DNA from: Paraconexibacter antarcticus
Lineage (GTDB): Bacteria; Actinomycetota; Thermoleophilia; Solirubrobacterales; Solirubrobacteraceae
DNA: 64,000 bases
Assembly: GCF_024220175.1 (NCBI RefSeq)
Contig: NZ_CP098502.1
Location: forward strand, 1,364,001 to 1,428,000
Direction of reading: 5' to 3'
In this document: one piece after another, positions 1 through 8,557 of the stretch
How the letters are laid out: each line of letters opens with the position of its first letter
Numbering within the stretch: position 1 is the stretch's first letter
Notes under the pieces: model-generated
Databases searched by the model: none
What the model was told of the DNA's origin: nothing
What the model saw: only the letters and a program-made list of their open reading frames with translations
Translations under genes and position numbers: made by a program

Positions 1-49
1 CGCGCCGCTCCTGAAGACGATCATCGGCCCTGCGCCGACGTGCAAGTAG
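1..49 (+). CDS. C-terminal end of a preceding gene, probably another mce-operon member (partial)
   Basis: An open frame enters from the window edge, reads APLLKTIIGPAPTCK and stops at TAG 47-49. It lies 12 bp upstream of an MCE-family gene on the same strand. MCE proteins are normally encoded in runs of paralogues, so this is most likely the tail of the previous mce gene. Only 15 residues are visible, so the assignment rests on context alone. Confidence 0.5.
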   Translation, partial: APLLKTIIGPAPTCK

Positions 50-61
50 ACCGCCAGCACC

Positions 62-1462
62 ATGGGATCCAAGCCTCCGTCACTCGCCGCCATCGCCACC
101 GCCATGATCTTCGCGCTCTCGTGCTTCTGCGCGACGCTGTTCGTGTGGAAGGCGTTCGGCGGGACGACGCCGTTCCAGGCGCAGGGCTACCGCTTCCACG
201 CCTCCTTCGGGTCCGACGCGACGAACCTCGCGAGCGGCTCCTCGGTCCGCATCGCCGGCGTCCCGGTCGGCAAGGTCGTGAAAGTCGAGCCGCAGAACGG
301 CCGCTTCGACGCGACGATCGAGCTGAAGCGCCGCTACGCGCCGATCCCGGTCGACGCGAAGGCGACGACCCGCATCAAGACGCTGCTCGGTGAGACGTTC
401 ATCGAGCTGACGCCCGGCTCCCCGAACGCCCCGAAGCTCAGGGAGGGCGGCAGCCTCAAGCTCTCCAACATCGGCCAGCCGCAGGCCGTCGACCAGGTGC
501 TCGGCGCGTTCGACAAGACGACGCGCGAGGAGTTCAAGAACTTCCTCTCCGACCTGTCGATCGGGCTCGACGGCCGCGGGAACGACCTCAACGCGCTGCT
601 CGGAAACGCCGGCCCCGCGACCGACGCGCTCGCCCGTCTCGTCACGACGCTCGACGCGCAGAAGCCCGCCTTCAAGGCGCTCATCCGGGACACCGGGGAC
701 GCGCTGACCGCCGTCGGCGAGCGCGGCACCGACGTCCAGAGCCTCGTCCGCTCCGGCAACAGCCTGCTCAGCGCGACGGCCGCGCGCAACAAGGAGCTCA
801 CCGCAACGATCCGCGTGCTGCCGCCGTTCCTCCGCGAGGCGCGCGTGACGGCGAACGAGCTCGAGGGGGTCGCCCGTGACGCCGCCCCGACGCTCGCCAC
901 GCTTCGCCCGGTCGCCCCGCTCGTCCGGCCCGCGCTCATCGAGGCGTCGAAGCTCGCGCCGCAGCTGAAGGGCGCCTTCCGCGAGCTCGGCCCGGTGCTC
1001 GACGCCGCAGGCCCGGCCCTCCCGGCGCTCACGCGGACGCTGAAGGCGGCGCGGCCGCTCCTCGTCCAGCTTGAGGCCGCCGGCCGCCAGCTCGTCCCGG
1101 TCGTCCAGTACGCGAACCTCTACCGCCAGGACGCGGTGACCGCGATCGCGAACCTCGGCGCCGCGACCCAGGCGAAGGACGCAAGCGGCCAGCACTACCT
1201 GCGGGTCATCGTCCCGATCCTCAACGAGGCCGTCGCCGGCGGCTCGCAGCGCATCGGCACGAACCGTCATAACCCGTACCTGGCCCCGGGGGCGATCGCC
1301 GAGCTCGCGAAGGGCAAGGGCCTCCCGTCCTCGGACTGCCGCAACGTGGGCAACCCCACGCCGATCCAGCTGGGTGGCGCGCCGCCGTGCTACACCGCGC
1401 CCGGGATCACGTTCAACGGCAAGACGTCGTACTACCCGAACGTGACGGCGGCGGCACCCTAG
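62..1462 (+). CDS. MCE/MlaD family substrate-binding protein
   Basis: Protein of 466 aa. Residues about 8-29 form a hydrophobic N-terminal anchor, and residues about 40-118 match the MCE/MlaD domain, including the stretch SSVRIAGVPVGKVVKVE. A long helical region follows, then a Cys-containing C-terminus. MCE proteins form the periplasmic or cell-wall part of lipid and sterol import systems powered by an Mla-type ATPase and YrbE permeases. Those partners are not in the window and would lie upstream. ATG 62 follows the preceding stop by 12 bp, so the gene is probably operonic, and a TetR gene follows after 8 bp. The lipid substrate cannot be told from sequence. Confidence 0.88.
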   Translation: MGSKPPSLAAIATAMIFALSCFCATLFVWKAFGGTTPFQAQGYRFHASFGSDATNLASGSSVRIAGVPVGKVVKVEPQNGRFDATIELKRRYAPIPVDAKATTRIKTLLGETFIELTPGSPNAPKLREGGSLKLSNIGQPQAVDQVLGAFDKTTREEFKNFLSDLSIGLDGRGNDLNALLGNAGPATDALARLVTTLDAQKPAFKALIRDTGDALTAVGERGTDVQSLVRSGNSLLSATAARNKELTATIRVLPPFLREARVTANELEGVARDAAPTLATLRPVAPLVRPALIEASKLAPQLKGAFRELGPVLDAAGPALPALTRTLKAARPLLVQLEAAGRQLVPVVQYANLYRQDAVTAIANLGAATQAKDASGQHYLRVIVPILNEAVAGGSQRIGTNRHNPYLAPGAIAELAKGKGLPSSDCRNVGNPTPIQLGGAPPCYTAPGITFNGKTSYYPNVTAAAP

Positions 1463-1470
1463 AGGTCGCC

Positions 1471-2184
1471 GTGGCCCGTAGCCGTCGCCCACCGACCCCG
1501 CGCAAGGCCGCCGCCCGTCCGGCACGCCGCTACGCGCCCCGCCTGTCGGCGCCCGAGCGCCGCGAGCAGCTGCTCGAGGCGGCGCTCGACGTCGTGCGCG
1601 AGCACGGGTACGCGGGGCTGACGATGGAGGCGATCGCCCGCCGGGCCGGGGTGACGAAGCCGGTCGTCTACGACGCCTTCAACAACCGCGACGACGTGAT
1701 GACGACGCTGCTGTCGGCCGAGGAGCAGCGGGCGGTCGCCGAGATCCTCACCGCGATCGGCGCGATCGCGACCCCGGCCGGAGGGGGGCCGGAGGACCTG
1801 GCCGCCTTCGTCGTTGAGGCGATCGGCCGCGTCCTGCGCGCGATCACCGAGCGGCCGCGGAGCTACGAGCTGATCCTCCTGCAGGTCGAGGGGACACCGG
1901 CCCTCGTCCGGGAGCGGATCGACGCGGGCCGCGCGACGATCGTCGCGCGGGTGCAGCAGATCGTCGAGGGCCTGACCGCCGGTCCCGACGGCACGAGCCA
2001 GGTCGACGCCGAGCTGCTCGCGCTGAGCATCGTCGGGCTCGGCGAGAACGCGGCGGTGCTCGCCCTCACCGACCCCGAGCATTTCCCGGCCGAGCGGTTC
2101 GACCGATCGCTGCGGCAGCTGCTGACGGCCTTCCTGCGCTTCTCGGCGCCGGCGCCGGCGCGCGGCGCCGGCCGAGCGGGGTGA
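1471..2184 (+). CDS. TetR/AcrR family transcriptional regulator
   Basis: Protein of 237 aa starting at GTG 1471, the first in-frame start after the mce stop. After a basic, proline-rich tail, residues about 28-75 form the TetR helix-turn-helix (LTMEAIARRAGVTKPVVYDA). The rest is an all-helical ligand-binding domain with no recognisable ligand signature. It sits 8 bp downstream of the mce gene and is probably co-transcribed, so regulation of the lipid-import operon is a reasonable inference. Its stop codon abuts the stop codon of the convergent carbonic anhydrase gene with no spacer, leaving no room for a separate terminator. Confidence 0.88.
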   Translation: MARSRRPPTPRKAAARPARRYAPRLSAPERREQLLEAALDVVREHGYAGLTMEAIARRAGVTKPVVYDAFNNRDDVMTTLLSAEEQRAVAEILTAIGAIATPAGGGPEDLAAFVVEAIGRVLRAITERPRSYELILLQVEGTPALVRERIDAGRATIVARVQQIVEGLTAGPDGTSQVDAELLALSIVGLGENAAVLALTDPEHFPAERFDRSLRQLLTAFLRFSAPAPARGAGRAG

Positions 2185-2694
2185 TCAGGCGGCGGGAGCG
2201 GTCTCCTGCACCTGATGCAGGACGCCCGTCTCGACGTCGTAGACGTAGCCGCGGATCGAGTCCGTGTGCGGGAGGAACGGTGAGGACCGCAGGCGCGCGA
2301 TCGACTGGCGGACGTCCGCGTCGGCATCGGTGAACGACTCGATCGCGAAGGACGGCGCCTGACCGGTCGTCTCCTGCAGCTCCTGGCGGAAGCCGTCGTC
2401 GGTGATCGTCTGCATGCCGCACTGCGTGTGGTGGATGAGGACGATCTCGCGCGTCTTGAGCTTGCGCTGCGAGATCGAGAGCGAGCGGATGACGTCGTCG
2501 GTCACGACGCCGCCGGCGTTGCGGATGACGTGGGCCTGGCCCTGCTCGAGCCCGAGGCACGCGAAGACGTCGATGCGGGAGTCCATGCACGCGACGACGG
2601 CCAGCTGCAGCGCAGGCTCGGTCGGCAGGTGCTGCTCCGCGAAGCTCGCGGCGTACCGGCGGTTGTGCTCTTCCAGTTCATCGATGACGCTCAT
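2185..2694 (-). CDS. Beta-class carbonic anhydrase
   Basis: Protein of 169 aa that should interconvert CO2 and bicarbonate in the cytoplasm. The zinc site is visible: Cys36-Met-Asp38-Ser-Arg40 (the C-x-D-x-R signature) and His89-Thr-Gln-Cys92-Gly. The Asp-Arg dyad for catalysis is intact. At 169 residues it matches the short actinobacterial beta-CA clade rather than the roughly 220-aa E. coli Can type. It is a single gene, convergent with and directly abutting the TetR gene. The start ATG 2694 gives a complete N-terminal helix. Confidence 0.92.
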   Translation of the reverse strand: MSVIDELEEHNRRYAASFAEQHLPTEPALQLAVVACMDSRIDVFACLGLEQGQAHVIRNAGGVVTDDVIRSLSISQRKLKTREIVLIHHTQCGMQTITDDGFRQELQETTGQAPSFAIESFTDADADVRQSIARLRSSPFLPHTDSIRGYVYDVETGVLHQVQETAPAA

Positions 2695-2758
2695 GCCGTG
2701 GAAGTTTTCCGCATCGCGGCGCGCGGCGTCCGCCGGGTGTCACGCAACGCCCCGCGCG

Positions 2759-3904
2759 TCAGTCCGCGCCGGGGTCCCGGAGTTCGCCGGCGACCCGTTC
2801 GCGGACCAGCGCGAGGGCGATCGTGCCGGCGGTGACGCGCAGCAGCCGCTCGCCGGCCTCGGTGAGGACCGAGCGCTCGTCGAAGAGGAGCAGCAGGGCC
2901 CCGAGGCCGTCGCCGGCGGCCTGCAGCGGGACGAGCAGCAGCTCCAGGCCGGTGGGCGCGCCGAACGCCGCGGCGACCGGTGCCGGCATCCAGGCCGGCG
3001 CCCCCTCCCGCAGGGCGTCGGCGAGGTCGTCGAAGCGCGCGGCGGTCACGAGGTCCGGGCCGAGAAGCCCGCGGGCGGAGCGGCCGAGGACGAGCGCGCC
3101 GCCCATCGAGGGGGCGAGGCCCGCGTCGACGGCGCCGAGCCGCCGGACGAGGATCGTCGCCGCGTCCGCGAGCGTCGAGGCGCCGCGCTGGGTCCGGAAG
3201 AGGTCGGCGACGGCGCCGGCCGCCGCAGCGAAGGCGCGGTCCGTCTCGAGCTCGTCGCGGACCCGGGCGAGCTCCGCCTCCGCATCCTGCAGCAGCTGCC
3301 GGGTGCGGCGCTCGCGCGCGGTGTCGATGCCGATGAGCGCCACGAGCGGCGGACGGCCGAGCTCGTGAGGAAGGCGATAGGCGAGCGACTGCGCTCCCGG
3401 CCGCAGGCCGCCCGTCCAGTCGGGGTGGGTGCACGGGGCGGCCATGAGGTCGTCCGTGAAGAGCCGCTTGAGCGTCGCGAAGCCCGGGTCCTCGGCGTAC
3501 CACGGCGCGAGCGCGAGGAGGTCGTCGCCGGGACGCGGTGCGTCCGGGCGGGCGGCGACGACGGCGTTCACCGAGCGCACGATGAGCGGCTCCGGCCCGG
3601 AGAGGGCGACGACGGCGAGCGGTGCGTGCTCGGCGAGCGCGGCCGCGGCGCGGTCGCCGATCGGCTCGGCGGCGTCGCCGGGCTCGGCGGCGATCGCCAC
3701 CCCGACCGGCACGCCCGTCTCGACCGCGCGGCGGATGCCCACGACCCGAGCGATCTCGGCGACCGCGTAGCGGCGCGCGCCGCCCTCGACCCGCACGGGG
3801 ACCGGGTAGCCGTGGCGGCGCTCCCACGTGCGCAGGCGCTCGCGCGAGACGCCGGTGAGCGCGGCGAACTCCGTCGCGCTCACGGTCTGACCGGGGTTGT
3901 CCAC
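2759..3904 (-). CDS. MerR-type HTH regulator with PAS/GAF-like sensor region
   Basis: Protein of 381 aa from GTG 3904. The first 75 residues are a MerR-like winged helix (VSATEFAALTGVSRERLRTW, then ERRHGYP). Residues about 95-180 look PAS-like, and after a helical linker near residues 190-230 the C-terminal 150 residues resemble a GAF domain. No Cys cluster or metal site of classical MerR sensors is seen. It lies downstream of the STAS-SpoIIE genes on the same strand with an 80-bp gap, so it may feed a sensory input into the same stress module. Its ligand and targets are unknown. GTG 3904 was chosen because the HTH begins directly after it. Confidence 0.72.
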   Translation of the reverse strand: MDNPGQTVSATEFAALTGVSRERLRTWERRHGYPVPVRVEGGARRYAVAEIARVVGIRRAVETGVPVGVAIAAEPGDAAEPIGDRAAAALAEHAPLAVVALSGPEPLIVRSVNAVVAARPDAPRPGDDLLALAPWYAEDPGFATLKRLFTDDLMAAPCTHPDWTGGLRPGAQSLAYRLPHELGRPPLVALIGIDTARERRTRQLLQDAEAELARVRDELETDRAFAAAAGAVADLFRTQRGASTLADAATILVRRLGAVDAGLAPSMGGALVLGRSARGLLGPDLVTAARFDDLADALREGAPAWMPAPVAAAFGAPTGLELLLVPLQAAGDGLGALLLLFDERSVLTEAGERLLRVTAGTIALALVRERVAGELRDPGAD

Positions 3905-3984
3905 CCTGCGAGCCTCGCAGATCGCGGGGCGGCCGGCGGTGCCTGCGGGTCGTGTTGCAGCGGCGCCGCCGGGCGCCGGGCACG

Positions 3985-4326
3985 TCAGACGGTGGCGGGA
4001 CCGTCGACGATCTCGACGTCGATGATCGTGTCGAGCCCCGTCCACGAGACGAGCTGCGCGACGGGGCCGCCGGCGCGACAGCGGACGACCATCTTCGCCT
4101 CGGCGGCGGTGATCATCCGGCGGCAGCGGTTGACGGCGGCGACGCCGGCGGAGTCCATGAACTCGACGCCGGTGAGGTCGAGGACAAGGGTGCCACCGGT
4201 CGGCACAGCCCCTTCCACGGCTTCGACGAGGGTGTCGACAGTCGCCAGATCGACCTCGCCGCTGACGCGGAGGGTGGTCGATTCCGGGGTGGTGTCGCGG
4301 TCGATCTTGAGTTGGCCGAACGTCAT
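3985..4326 (-). CDS. STAS-domain anti-sigma factor antagonist (RsbV/SpoIIAA-like)
   Basis: Protein of 113 aa consisting of a single STAS domain. The phosphorylation-site motif FMDSAGVAAVNR carries the serine that RsbW-type kinases phosphorylate in this family. Unphosphorylated STAS protein binds the anti-sigma kinase and frees the sigma factor. The start codon overlaps the stop of the SpoIIE-type phosphatase gene by 4 bp (ATGA), implying translational coupling of the phosphatase with its own substrate. A role in the adjacent SigF circuit is inferred from family and context. Confidence 0.88.
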   Translation of the reverse strand: MTFGQLKIDRDTTPESTTLRVSGEVDLATVDTLVEAVEGAVPTGGTLVLDLTGVEFMDSAGVAAVNRCRRMITAAEAKMVVRCRAGGPVAQLVSWTGLDTIIDVEIVDGPATV

Positions 4327-6044
4327 GCGTGCTCAATGCTACGCGGAGCGGCGGAGGTCCGCACATCAACTTGCACGACGGAGGCGTCGACGAGCACGAG
4401 GGCGAGGTCGTCCTCGAGCACATGGGCCTCGCGGTCGGCGAGGTTGCGGGCCGCCCGGAGCAGCCGCTCGGCGCTCGGACGGCCCGCCGGGTCGGTCGCC
4501 CACTCGACGAGTCCCGGGACCCCGAGACGCGGGCCGTCGGGGGCAGGCCGCGCCTCGATGAGGCCATCGGTGTACAGCGCCAGCGCCCAGCCGTCCGGCA
4601 GCGCGCACTCGCCGGTCGGCCACGGCACGGAGGCGCCGAGGCCGAGGGCCGCACCGCGCGGGCCCTCGAGCAGGGTGATCCCGTCGGGCGTGAGGAGCAG
4701 CGGCGGCGGGTGCCCCGCAATCGCGTAGGTCAGGTGGCGGCCGTCCGGGCTGATCTCGGCACAGGCGACGGTGACGAAGAGGTCCTCGTCGCGACGCTCG
4801 CCCTCCACGAGGAGGTCGAGCAGGTCCAGGCGCGTCGTGCCGACGCCGGCGGTCGCGAGCGTCCGCCAGCCGGCCCGCAGGCCCGCGCCGAGGGCGGCAG
4901 CACGGGGGCCGTGGCCGCAGACGTCGCCGACGAGGAGCGCGACGCCGCCCTCCGGCGTGGCGACGGCGTCGATGAAGTCGCCGCCGAGCAGCATCCGGCG
5001 CTCGCTCGCGAGGTAGACGGACTGCACGCCGCGGGGCAGCTGCGACGGCAGCAGGTCGCGCTGGAAGGCCTCCTGGACCCCGAGGGCGTCGCGGGCGCGC
5101 GACAGGCGCCCGGCGACCGTCGGCACGAGGAAGAGCAGCAGGAAGGCGATGACGCCCGCGGCGATCAGCAGCGCGAGGCGCAGGCGCGGGACGTCGGAGT
5201 AGGCCTCGGAGGCCGGGACGGCCGCGGTGACCGTCCAGCCCGTCCCGGCGACGGGCGCGAAGCCGGTGACGGTGCGGTCGCCGCCGACGTCCCCGACCGA
5301 GGTGCCCTTCCTCCCGCGGAGCGCCTTGGCGACGAGCGGGTCCTGCGCCAGGGAGACGAGCCGGTTGGCGGCCCCGCCCGTCGTCCCGACGATGACCCCG
5401 TCCTGGTCGGTCACGGTCACGTTCGCGTGGAACTCACGGCCGAAGGCGTCGGTGAACCGCTGCGTGCGGTCGGTCTCGGAGGCCAGGAGGATGCCGAGCA
5501 GCCGGTGGCGCGCGCCGTAGACCCGGACGGCCGTGACCGTGACCTTGCGGTGGGCCGGCCCGGCCGAGATGAAGGCGCGTGAGAGGTACGGCGACCGGCG
5601 CTTGACGCCCTGGTACCAGTCACGCCCGGAGAGGTCGGTCCCGATCGGGAGCGGCGAAGCGGGGGACGAGGCGACGAGCCGGCCCTGCGGATCGGTGAAC
5701 GCCGCCGAGGCGATGCCGTCGACCTCGGTCCGCAGCGCCCGGAGCGTCATGTGGAGCCGCTGCGCGTCGGCCGCGGGCAGGCGCGCGTTCCGCAGCGGCG
5801 GCAGCGTCTCGAGCCGCGTCCCGTAGGACCCGACGACCTCGCCGATGCGAAGGGCCTGCTCGCGGACGAGCCGGGCGCTGAGCTCGGCGGTGGTCCCGAC
5901 GCGCCCGGTCGCCTCGCGGCGGACGGCGTTCTCCGTGAGCCGCAGCACGAAGACGGTGAAGAGCACGAGGATGACGAGCCCGGCGGCGATCGCCGCGCCC
6001 AGGACCCGGGAACGGCCGGCAGGCGGCGGCCAGGAGAACGTCAC
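4323..6044 (-). CDS. Membrane sensor PP2C (SpoIIE/RsbU-type) phosphatase with extracellular Cache-like domain
   Basis: Protein of 573 aa. One transmembrane helix lies near residues 15-35 and a second near 285-310. Between them sits a Cache-like extracellular sensor region. A short linker leads to a SpoIIE-type PP2C domain from about residue 350, with metal-binding motifs LGGDFIDA and VGDVCGHG, and ALYTDGLIEAR near the end. Such enzymes dephosphorylate STAS antagonists after an external signal. The downstream STAS gene overlaps by 4 bp and is its likely substrate. The ligand sensed outside the cell is unknown. Confidence 0.9.
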   Translation of the reverse strand: MTFSWPPPAGRSRVLGAAIAAGLVILVLFTVFVLRLTENAVRREATGRVGTTAELSARLVREQALRIGEVVGSYGTRLETLPPLRNARLPAADAQRLHMTLRALRTEVDGIASAAFTDPQGRLVASSPASPLPIGTDLSGRDWYQGVKRRSPYLSRAFISAGPAHRKVTVTAVRVYGARHRLLGILLASETDRTQRFTDAFGREFHANVTVTDQDGVIVGTTGGAANRLVSLAQDPLVAKALRGRKGTSVGDVGGDRTVTGFAPVAGTGWTVTAAVPASEAYSDVPRLRLALLIAAGVIAFLLLFLVPTVAGRLSRARDALGVQEAFQRDLLPSQLPRGVQSVYLASERRMLLGGDFIDAVATPEGGVALLVGDVCGHGPRAAALGAGLRAGWRTLATAGVGTTRLDLLDLLVEGERRDEDLFVTVACAEISPDGRHLTYAIAGHPPPLLLTPDGITLLEGPRGAALGLGASVPWPTGECALPDGWALALYTDGLIEARPAPDGPRLGVPGLVEWATDPAGRPSAERLLRAARNLADREAHVLEDDLALVLVDASVVQVDVRTSAAPRSIEHA

Positions 6045-6123
6045 CGGATCAGACTAGAACGTTGCTGGACGGCGCGCGGCGGAACTGGACGCGTCAGCGC
6101 GACCGGTGCGCGCGGCGTATGCG

Positions 6124-6504
6124 TCAGGCGGCGGTGACGACGTCCAGCGCCTCGTCGCGCGTGGCGACGATGGTGAAGATCCGGTCGAGGCCGGTGATCT
6201 GGAAGGTCTTCGCCGTGGACGGCTCGGTGTTGACGATCGCGAGGCGGCCGTTCAGCGGCCGCAGGCGCTTTACCGCGCCGATGAGGACGCCGAGGGCGGT
6301 CGAGTCGAGGAACCGCGTGTGGGTGAGGTCCACGACGAGCAGATGCGCGCCGTCCTCGATCGCGGCGGCGATCGTCCGCTTCAGGTCGGGGGCGGTGAAG
6401 ATGTCGACCTCGCCGGAGACCGCGACGACGTGCGCACCGCTCGCGAGGCGTTCCTCGGAGAGGGCGAAGTCGAAGGTGATCGGGTCGCTCGCGGAATCAG
6501 ACAT
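6124..6504 (-). CDS. STAS-domain anti-sigma factor antagonist, second copy
   Basis: Protein of 126 aa with a STAS fold and the phospho-site motif RFLDSTALGVLIGAV. It resembles the RsbV/SpoIIAA family and is the second such protein in this cluster. It lies between the RsbW-like genes (60 bp upstream) and the SpoIIE phosphatase (79 bp downstream), all on the minus strand. Two antagonists with one kinase suggest that more than one input can release the sigma factor. Which antagonist pairs with RsbW cannot be told from sequence. Confidence 0.9.
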   Translation of the reverse strand: MSDSASDPITFDFALSEERLASGAHVVAVSGEVDIFTAPDLKRTIAAAIEDGAHLLVVDLTHTRFLDSTALGVLIGAVKRLRPLNGRLAIVNTEPSTAKTFQITGLDRIFTIVATRDEALDVVTAA

Positions 6505-6564
6505 GCGCGCCCATGCTACCCGTGCCGGCCGGCTTGTAACACCGGTCTGCTCGACGGGGCCCGC

Positions 6565-7002
6565 TCACGCGCCGAACCTGACGATGAGGACCTCGCCGCC
6601 GGCGGCGCCGGAGCGGACGCGGACCTCGTCGGCGAGCTGCTCTACGACGGCGCCGGTCTCGGGCAGCCGTGCCCCGTCGAGCAGCCGCTGCCCGCCGCCG
6701 GGGCGCAGCGGCCCGATGCGGAGCTCGAGCCGGCCGGCCTCGGACTGGAGGCTGAGCTGGACGCGGCCGCGGTCCGAGACCGCGGGCGCGCGGTCGGCGA
6801 GCGTATCCGCGACGAGCAGCGCGTCCCCGAGGCGATCGACGGGCAGGTCGGCGCGGGCGGCGTAGATGCCGACGAGCCGGGACAGCACCGGCCCCATCAT
6901 CGGCCCGGACGCAAGGCTCACGCGGGTGCGGTCGACCCGGCCGTCCGCGCCGTTGGGGGGCGTGCGGTCCCCGGCGGGCACCGGCGCCTCGTCGCTCGTC
7001 AC
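6565..7002 (-). CDS. Degenerate RsbW-like (GHKL-fold) protein lacking ATP-binding boxes
   Basis: Protein of 145 aa whose GTG start overlaps the TGA of the rsbW-like gene (GTGA). The segment LVGIYAARADLPVDRLGDAL parallels the helix of anti-sigma kinases that precedes the N box. The rest keeps a similar helix/strand pattern (RVQLSLQSEAGRLELRIGPL), but there is no Asn of the N box, no DxGxG and no G2 loop. I read it as a catalytically dead RsbW paralogue, perhaps a heterodimer partner or scaffold for the true kinase. The fold assignment comes from visual comparison and is moderately sure; the function is inferred. Confidence 0.6.
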   Translation of the reverse strand: MTSDEAPVPAGDRTPPNGADGRVDRTRVSLASGPMMGPVLSRLVGIYAARADLPVDRLGDALLVADTLADRAPAVSDRGRVQLSLQSEAGRLELRIGPLRPGGGQRLLDGARLPETGAVVEQLADEVRVRSGAAGGEVLIVRFGA

Positions 7003-7439
7003 GCGCGGAGCTCCTGCACGGGAGGGGGTGGCAGCCGGAAGCGCATCCGGACCTCGGTGCCGCCGCCGGGCGGGGTGAGGAGCTCCATCGACTCGGCGAG
7101 GCTCGCCATCAGCGGGAGCCCGACGCCGAGCCCGGGGGAGTCGGTGCGCGGGGCCATGCCGCCCCCGTGGTCGCGGACGTTGATGAGGAGCTCGGCGCCG
7201 CGGGCGGCGATGTCGACGTCCATCAGGCCGCTGCCGTCGCCGTACGCGTGGACGACCGCGTTCGCACAGGCCTCGCTCACCGCGAGGCGCATGTCGTCGA
7301 GCTGCTCGCGGTCGATGTCGAGCGCCTCCGCCACCCCGCCGAGGAGGTGCCGGACGACGCCGACGTTCTCCGCACGGGCGGGAAGGGTGAGTTCGAGGTC
7401 GGGAAGGTCTGTCATCGCGGAGGGCGCACGAACGGCCAT
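6999..7439 (-). CDS. Anti-sigma factor serine kinase, RsbW/SpoIIAB type
   Basis: Protein of up to 146 aa (a second start, Met9, gives 138 aa). It is a HATPase_c_2 domain with the N box SEACANAVVHAY, the G1 box VRDHGGGM and the G2 box GLGVGLPLM. This family binds a SigF/SigB-type sigma factor and phosphorylates STAS antagonists. It is divergent from the sigma factor gene across 233 bp and is translationally coupled to a degenerate paralogue downstream. It is therefore the likely negative regulator of the sigma factor at 7673. Confidence 0.88.
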   Translation of the reverse strand: MAVRAPSAMTDLPDLELTLPARAENVGVVRHLLGGVAEALDIDREQLDDMRLAVSEACANAVVHAYGDGSGLMDVDIAARGAELLINVRDHGGGMAPRTDSPGLGVGLPLMASLAESMELLTPPGGGTEVRMRFRLPPPPVQELRA

Positions 7440-7522
7440 GCTGCACTGCCCGAGAACGTGTGCGCAGAAACCTGTCTGTCACATCCCGGCGTGAGGTGCA
7501 ACCGCCGCGGGCCTGCTCACCG

Positions 7523-7630
7523 GGCATATGACCGGACGTGACCACCCTCAGACCGGGAAAATGTTCGCGGAACCGGCGATGTGACCGGGTTTGACCGGCT
7601 TGTTCGCGTGCTTTCGGTCGTGAGTATCAA
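7523..7630 (+). promoter_or_regulatory. Control region of the sigF-type gene: TGACCGG repeats and a SigB/SigF-like promoter candidate
   Basis: The 233-bp gap between rsbW (minus) and the sigma gene (plus) holds three copies of TGACCGG (7529, 7582, 7592) and a GACCGG at 7551. It also holds a GTTC (7602-7605), then 16 bp, then GAGTAT (7622-7627), which resembles the GTTT-N12-16-GGGTAT promoters of SigB/SigF-type factors. The repeats could bind a regulator, and the hexamers could give autoregulation. Both readings are inference. Confidence 0.35.
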
Positions 7631-7672
7631 CGTCATCCACCGCACACGGCAACGGGAAGGCACCCCAGGCCC

Positions 7673-8470
7673 ATGAGCAACACCGAGACGGTCACCCCCA
7701 CCGCAGCACTCGACGACGAAGCAGAGCTGCTGCGCCGCTACCACCTGGAAGGCGACCGCGCGGCGCGCGCCATCCTCATCGAGCGGATGATGCCCCTCGT
7801 GCGGCACATGGCCCGGCGCTACGCAGGCCGCGGCGAGCCGCTCGACGACCTCGTGCAGGTCGGCGCCGTCGGCCTGCTCAAGGCGGTCGACCGCTTTGAC
7901 GTCGAGCGTGGCTTCAAGCTCTCCACCTTCGCCGCGCCGAACATCGCGGGCGAGATCAAGCGCCACTTCCGCGACCGCGGCTGGTCCATCCGCGTCCCGC
8001 GCGACATCCAGGAGCTCAACGCGAAGCTCACGCGCGCGGTCGACCGGCTCACCGTGACCGAGGGCCGCGCCCCGACGATCGCCGAGCTCGCCGTCGCCAC
8101 CGACTCCACCGAGGAGCAGGTGCTCGAGGCGATGCAGGGCGCACAGAACTACTCGACGGTCTCCTTCGAGGAACCGGTGGGCGACAACCGCACCGCGCTG
8201 GACCTCCTCGGCGAGGAGGACGACGGCTTCATGACCGCCGAGCGCCGCGTGCTGCTCGACGACGGCATGCGTGCCCTCGCCGGTCGCGAGCGCGAGATCG
8301 TCCGGCTGCGCTTCTTCGAGGGACTCACCCAGCGTGAGATCGCCGACCGCGTCGGGATCTCCCAGATGCACGTGTCCCGCCTCCTGCGCCGCTCGCTCGA
8401 CGAGCTCCGCACGCAGCTCACCGACACGGACGAGCGGCCTGCCGCGCGCCCGGCGCTGCGCGTCGCCTGA
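7673..8470 (+). CDS. RNA polymerase sigma factor of the SigB/SigF/SigG group
   Basis: Protein of 265 aa. Region 2 spans about residues 35-110 (DDLVQVGAVGLLKAVDRFD, then ethyl-type core recognition helices), region 3 about 120-165 and region 4 about 200-250 (LTQREIADRVGISQMHVSRL). The domain order and length match stress/sporulation sigma factors controlled by partner switching. It faces the RsbW-STAS-SpoIIE genes across a shared control region, so those are its probable regulators. Start ATG 7673 is preceded by an AGGC-type weak RBS. Two GC-rich hairpins follow the stop. Confidence 0.92.
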   Translation: MSNTETVTPTAALDDEAELLRRYHLEGDRAARAILIERMMPLVRHMARRYAGRGEPLDDLVQVGAVGLLKAVDRFDVERGFKLSTFAAPNIAGEIKRHFRDRGWSIRVPRDIQELNAKLTRAVDRLTVTEGRAPTIAELAVATDSTEEQVLEAMQGAQNYSTVSFEEPVGDNRTALDLLGEEDDGFMTAERRVLLDDGMRALAGREREIVRLRFFEGLTQREIADRVGISQMHVSRLLRRSLDELRTQLTDTDERPAARPALRVA

Positions 8471-8488
8471 ACCCCGCCGCCACCCCAC

Positions 8489-8538
8489 GGGAGGCCGCAC
8501 CCCCGGCCCTCCCGCACGGCGCGCCGCCGCTCCGGCGG
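8489..8538 (+). terminator. Two GC-rich hairpins after the sigma factor gene
   Basis: GGGAGGCC (8489-8496) pairs with GGCCCTCCC (8505-8513) with one bulge. CCGCCG (8524-8529) pairs with CGGCGG (8533-8538) across a 3-nt loop. There is no U-tract, as usual in very GC-rich genomes. They would separate the sigma gene from the dehydrogenase gene at 8558. Confidence 0.4.
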
Positions 8539-8557
8539 GGGGTTAGGGTCTTCGCAT

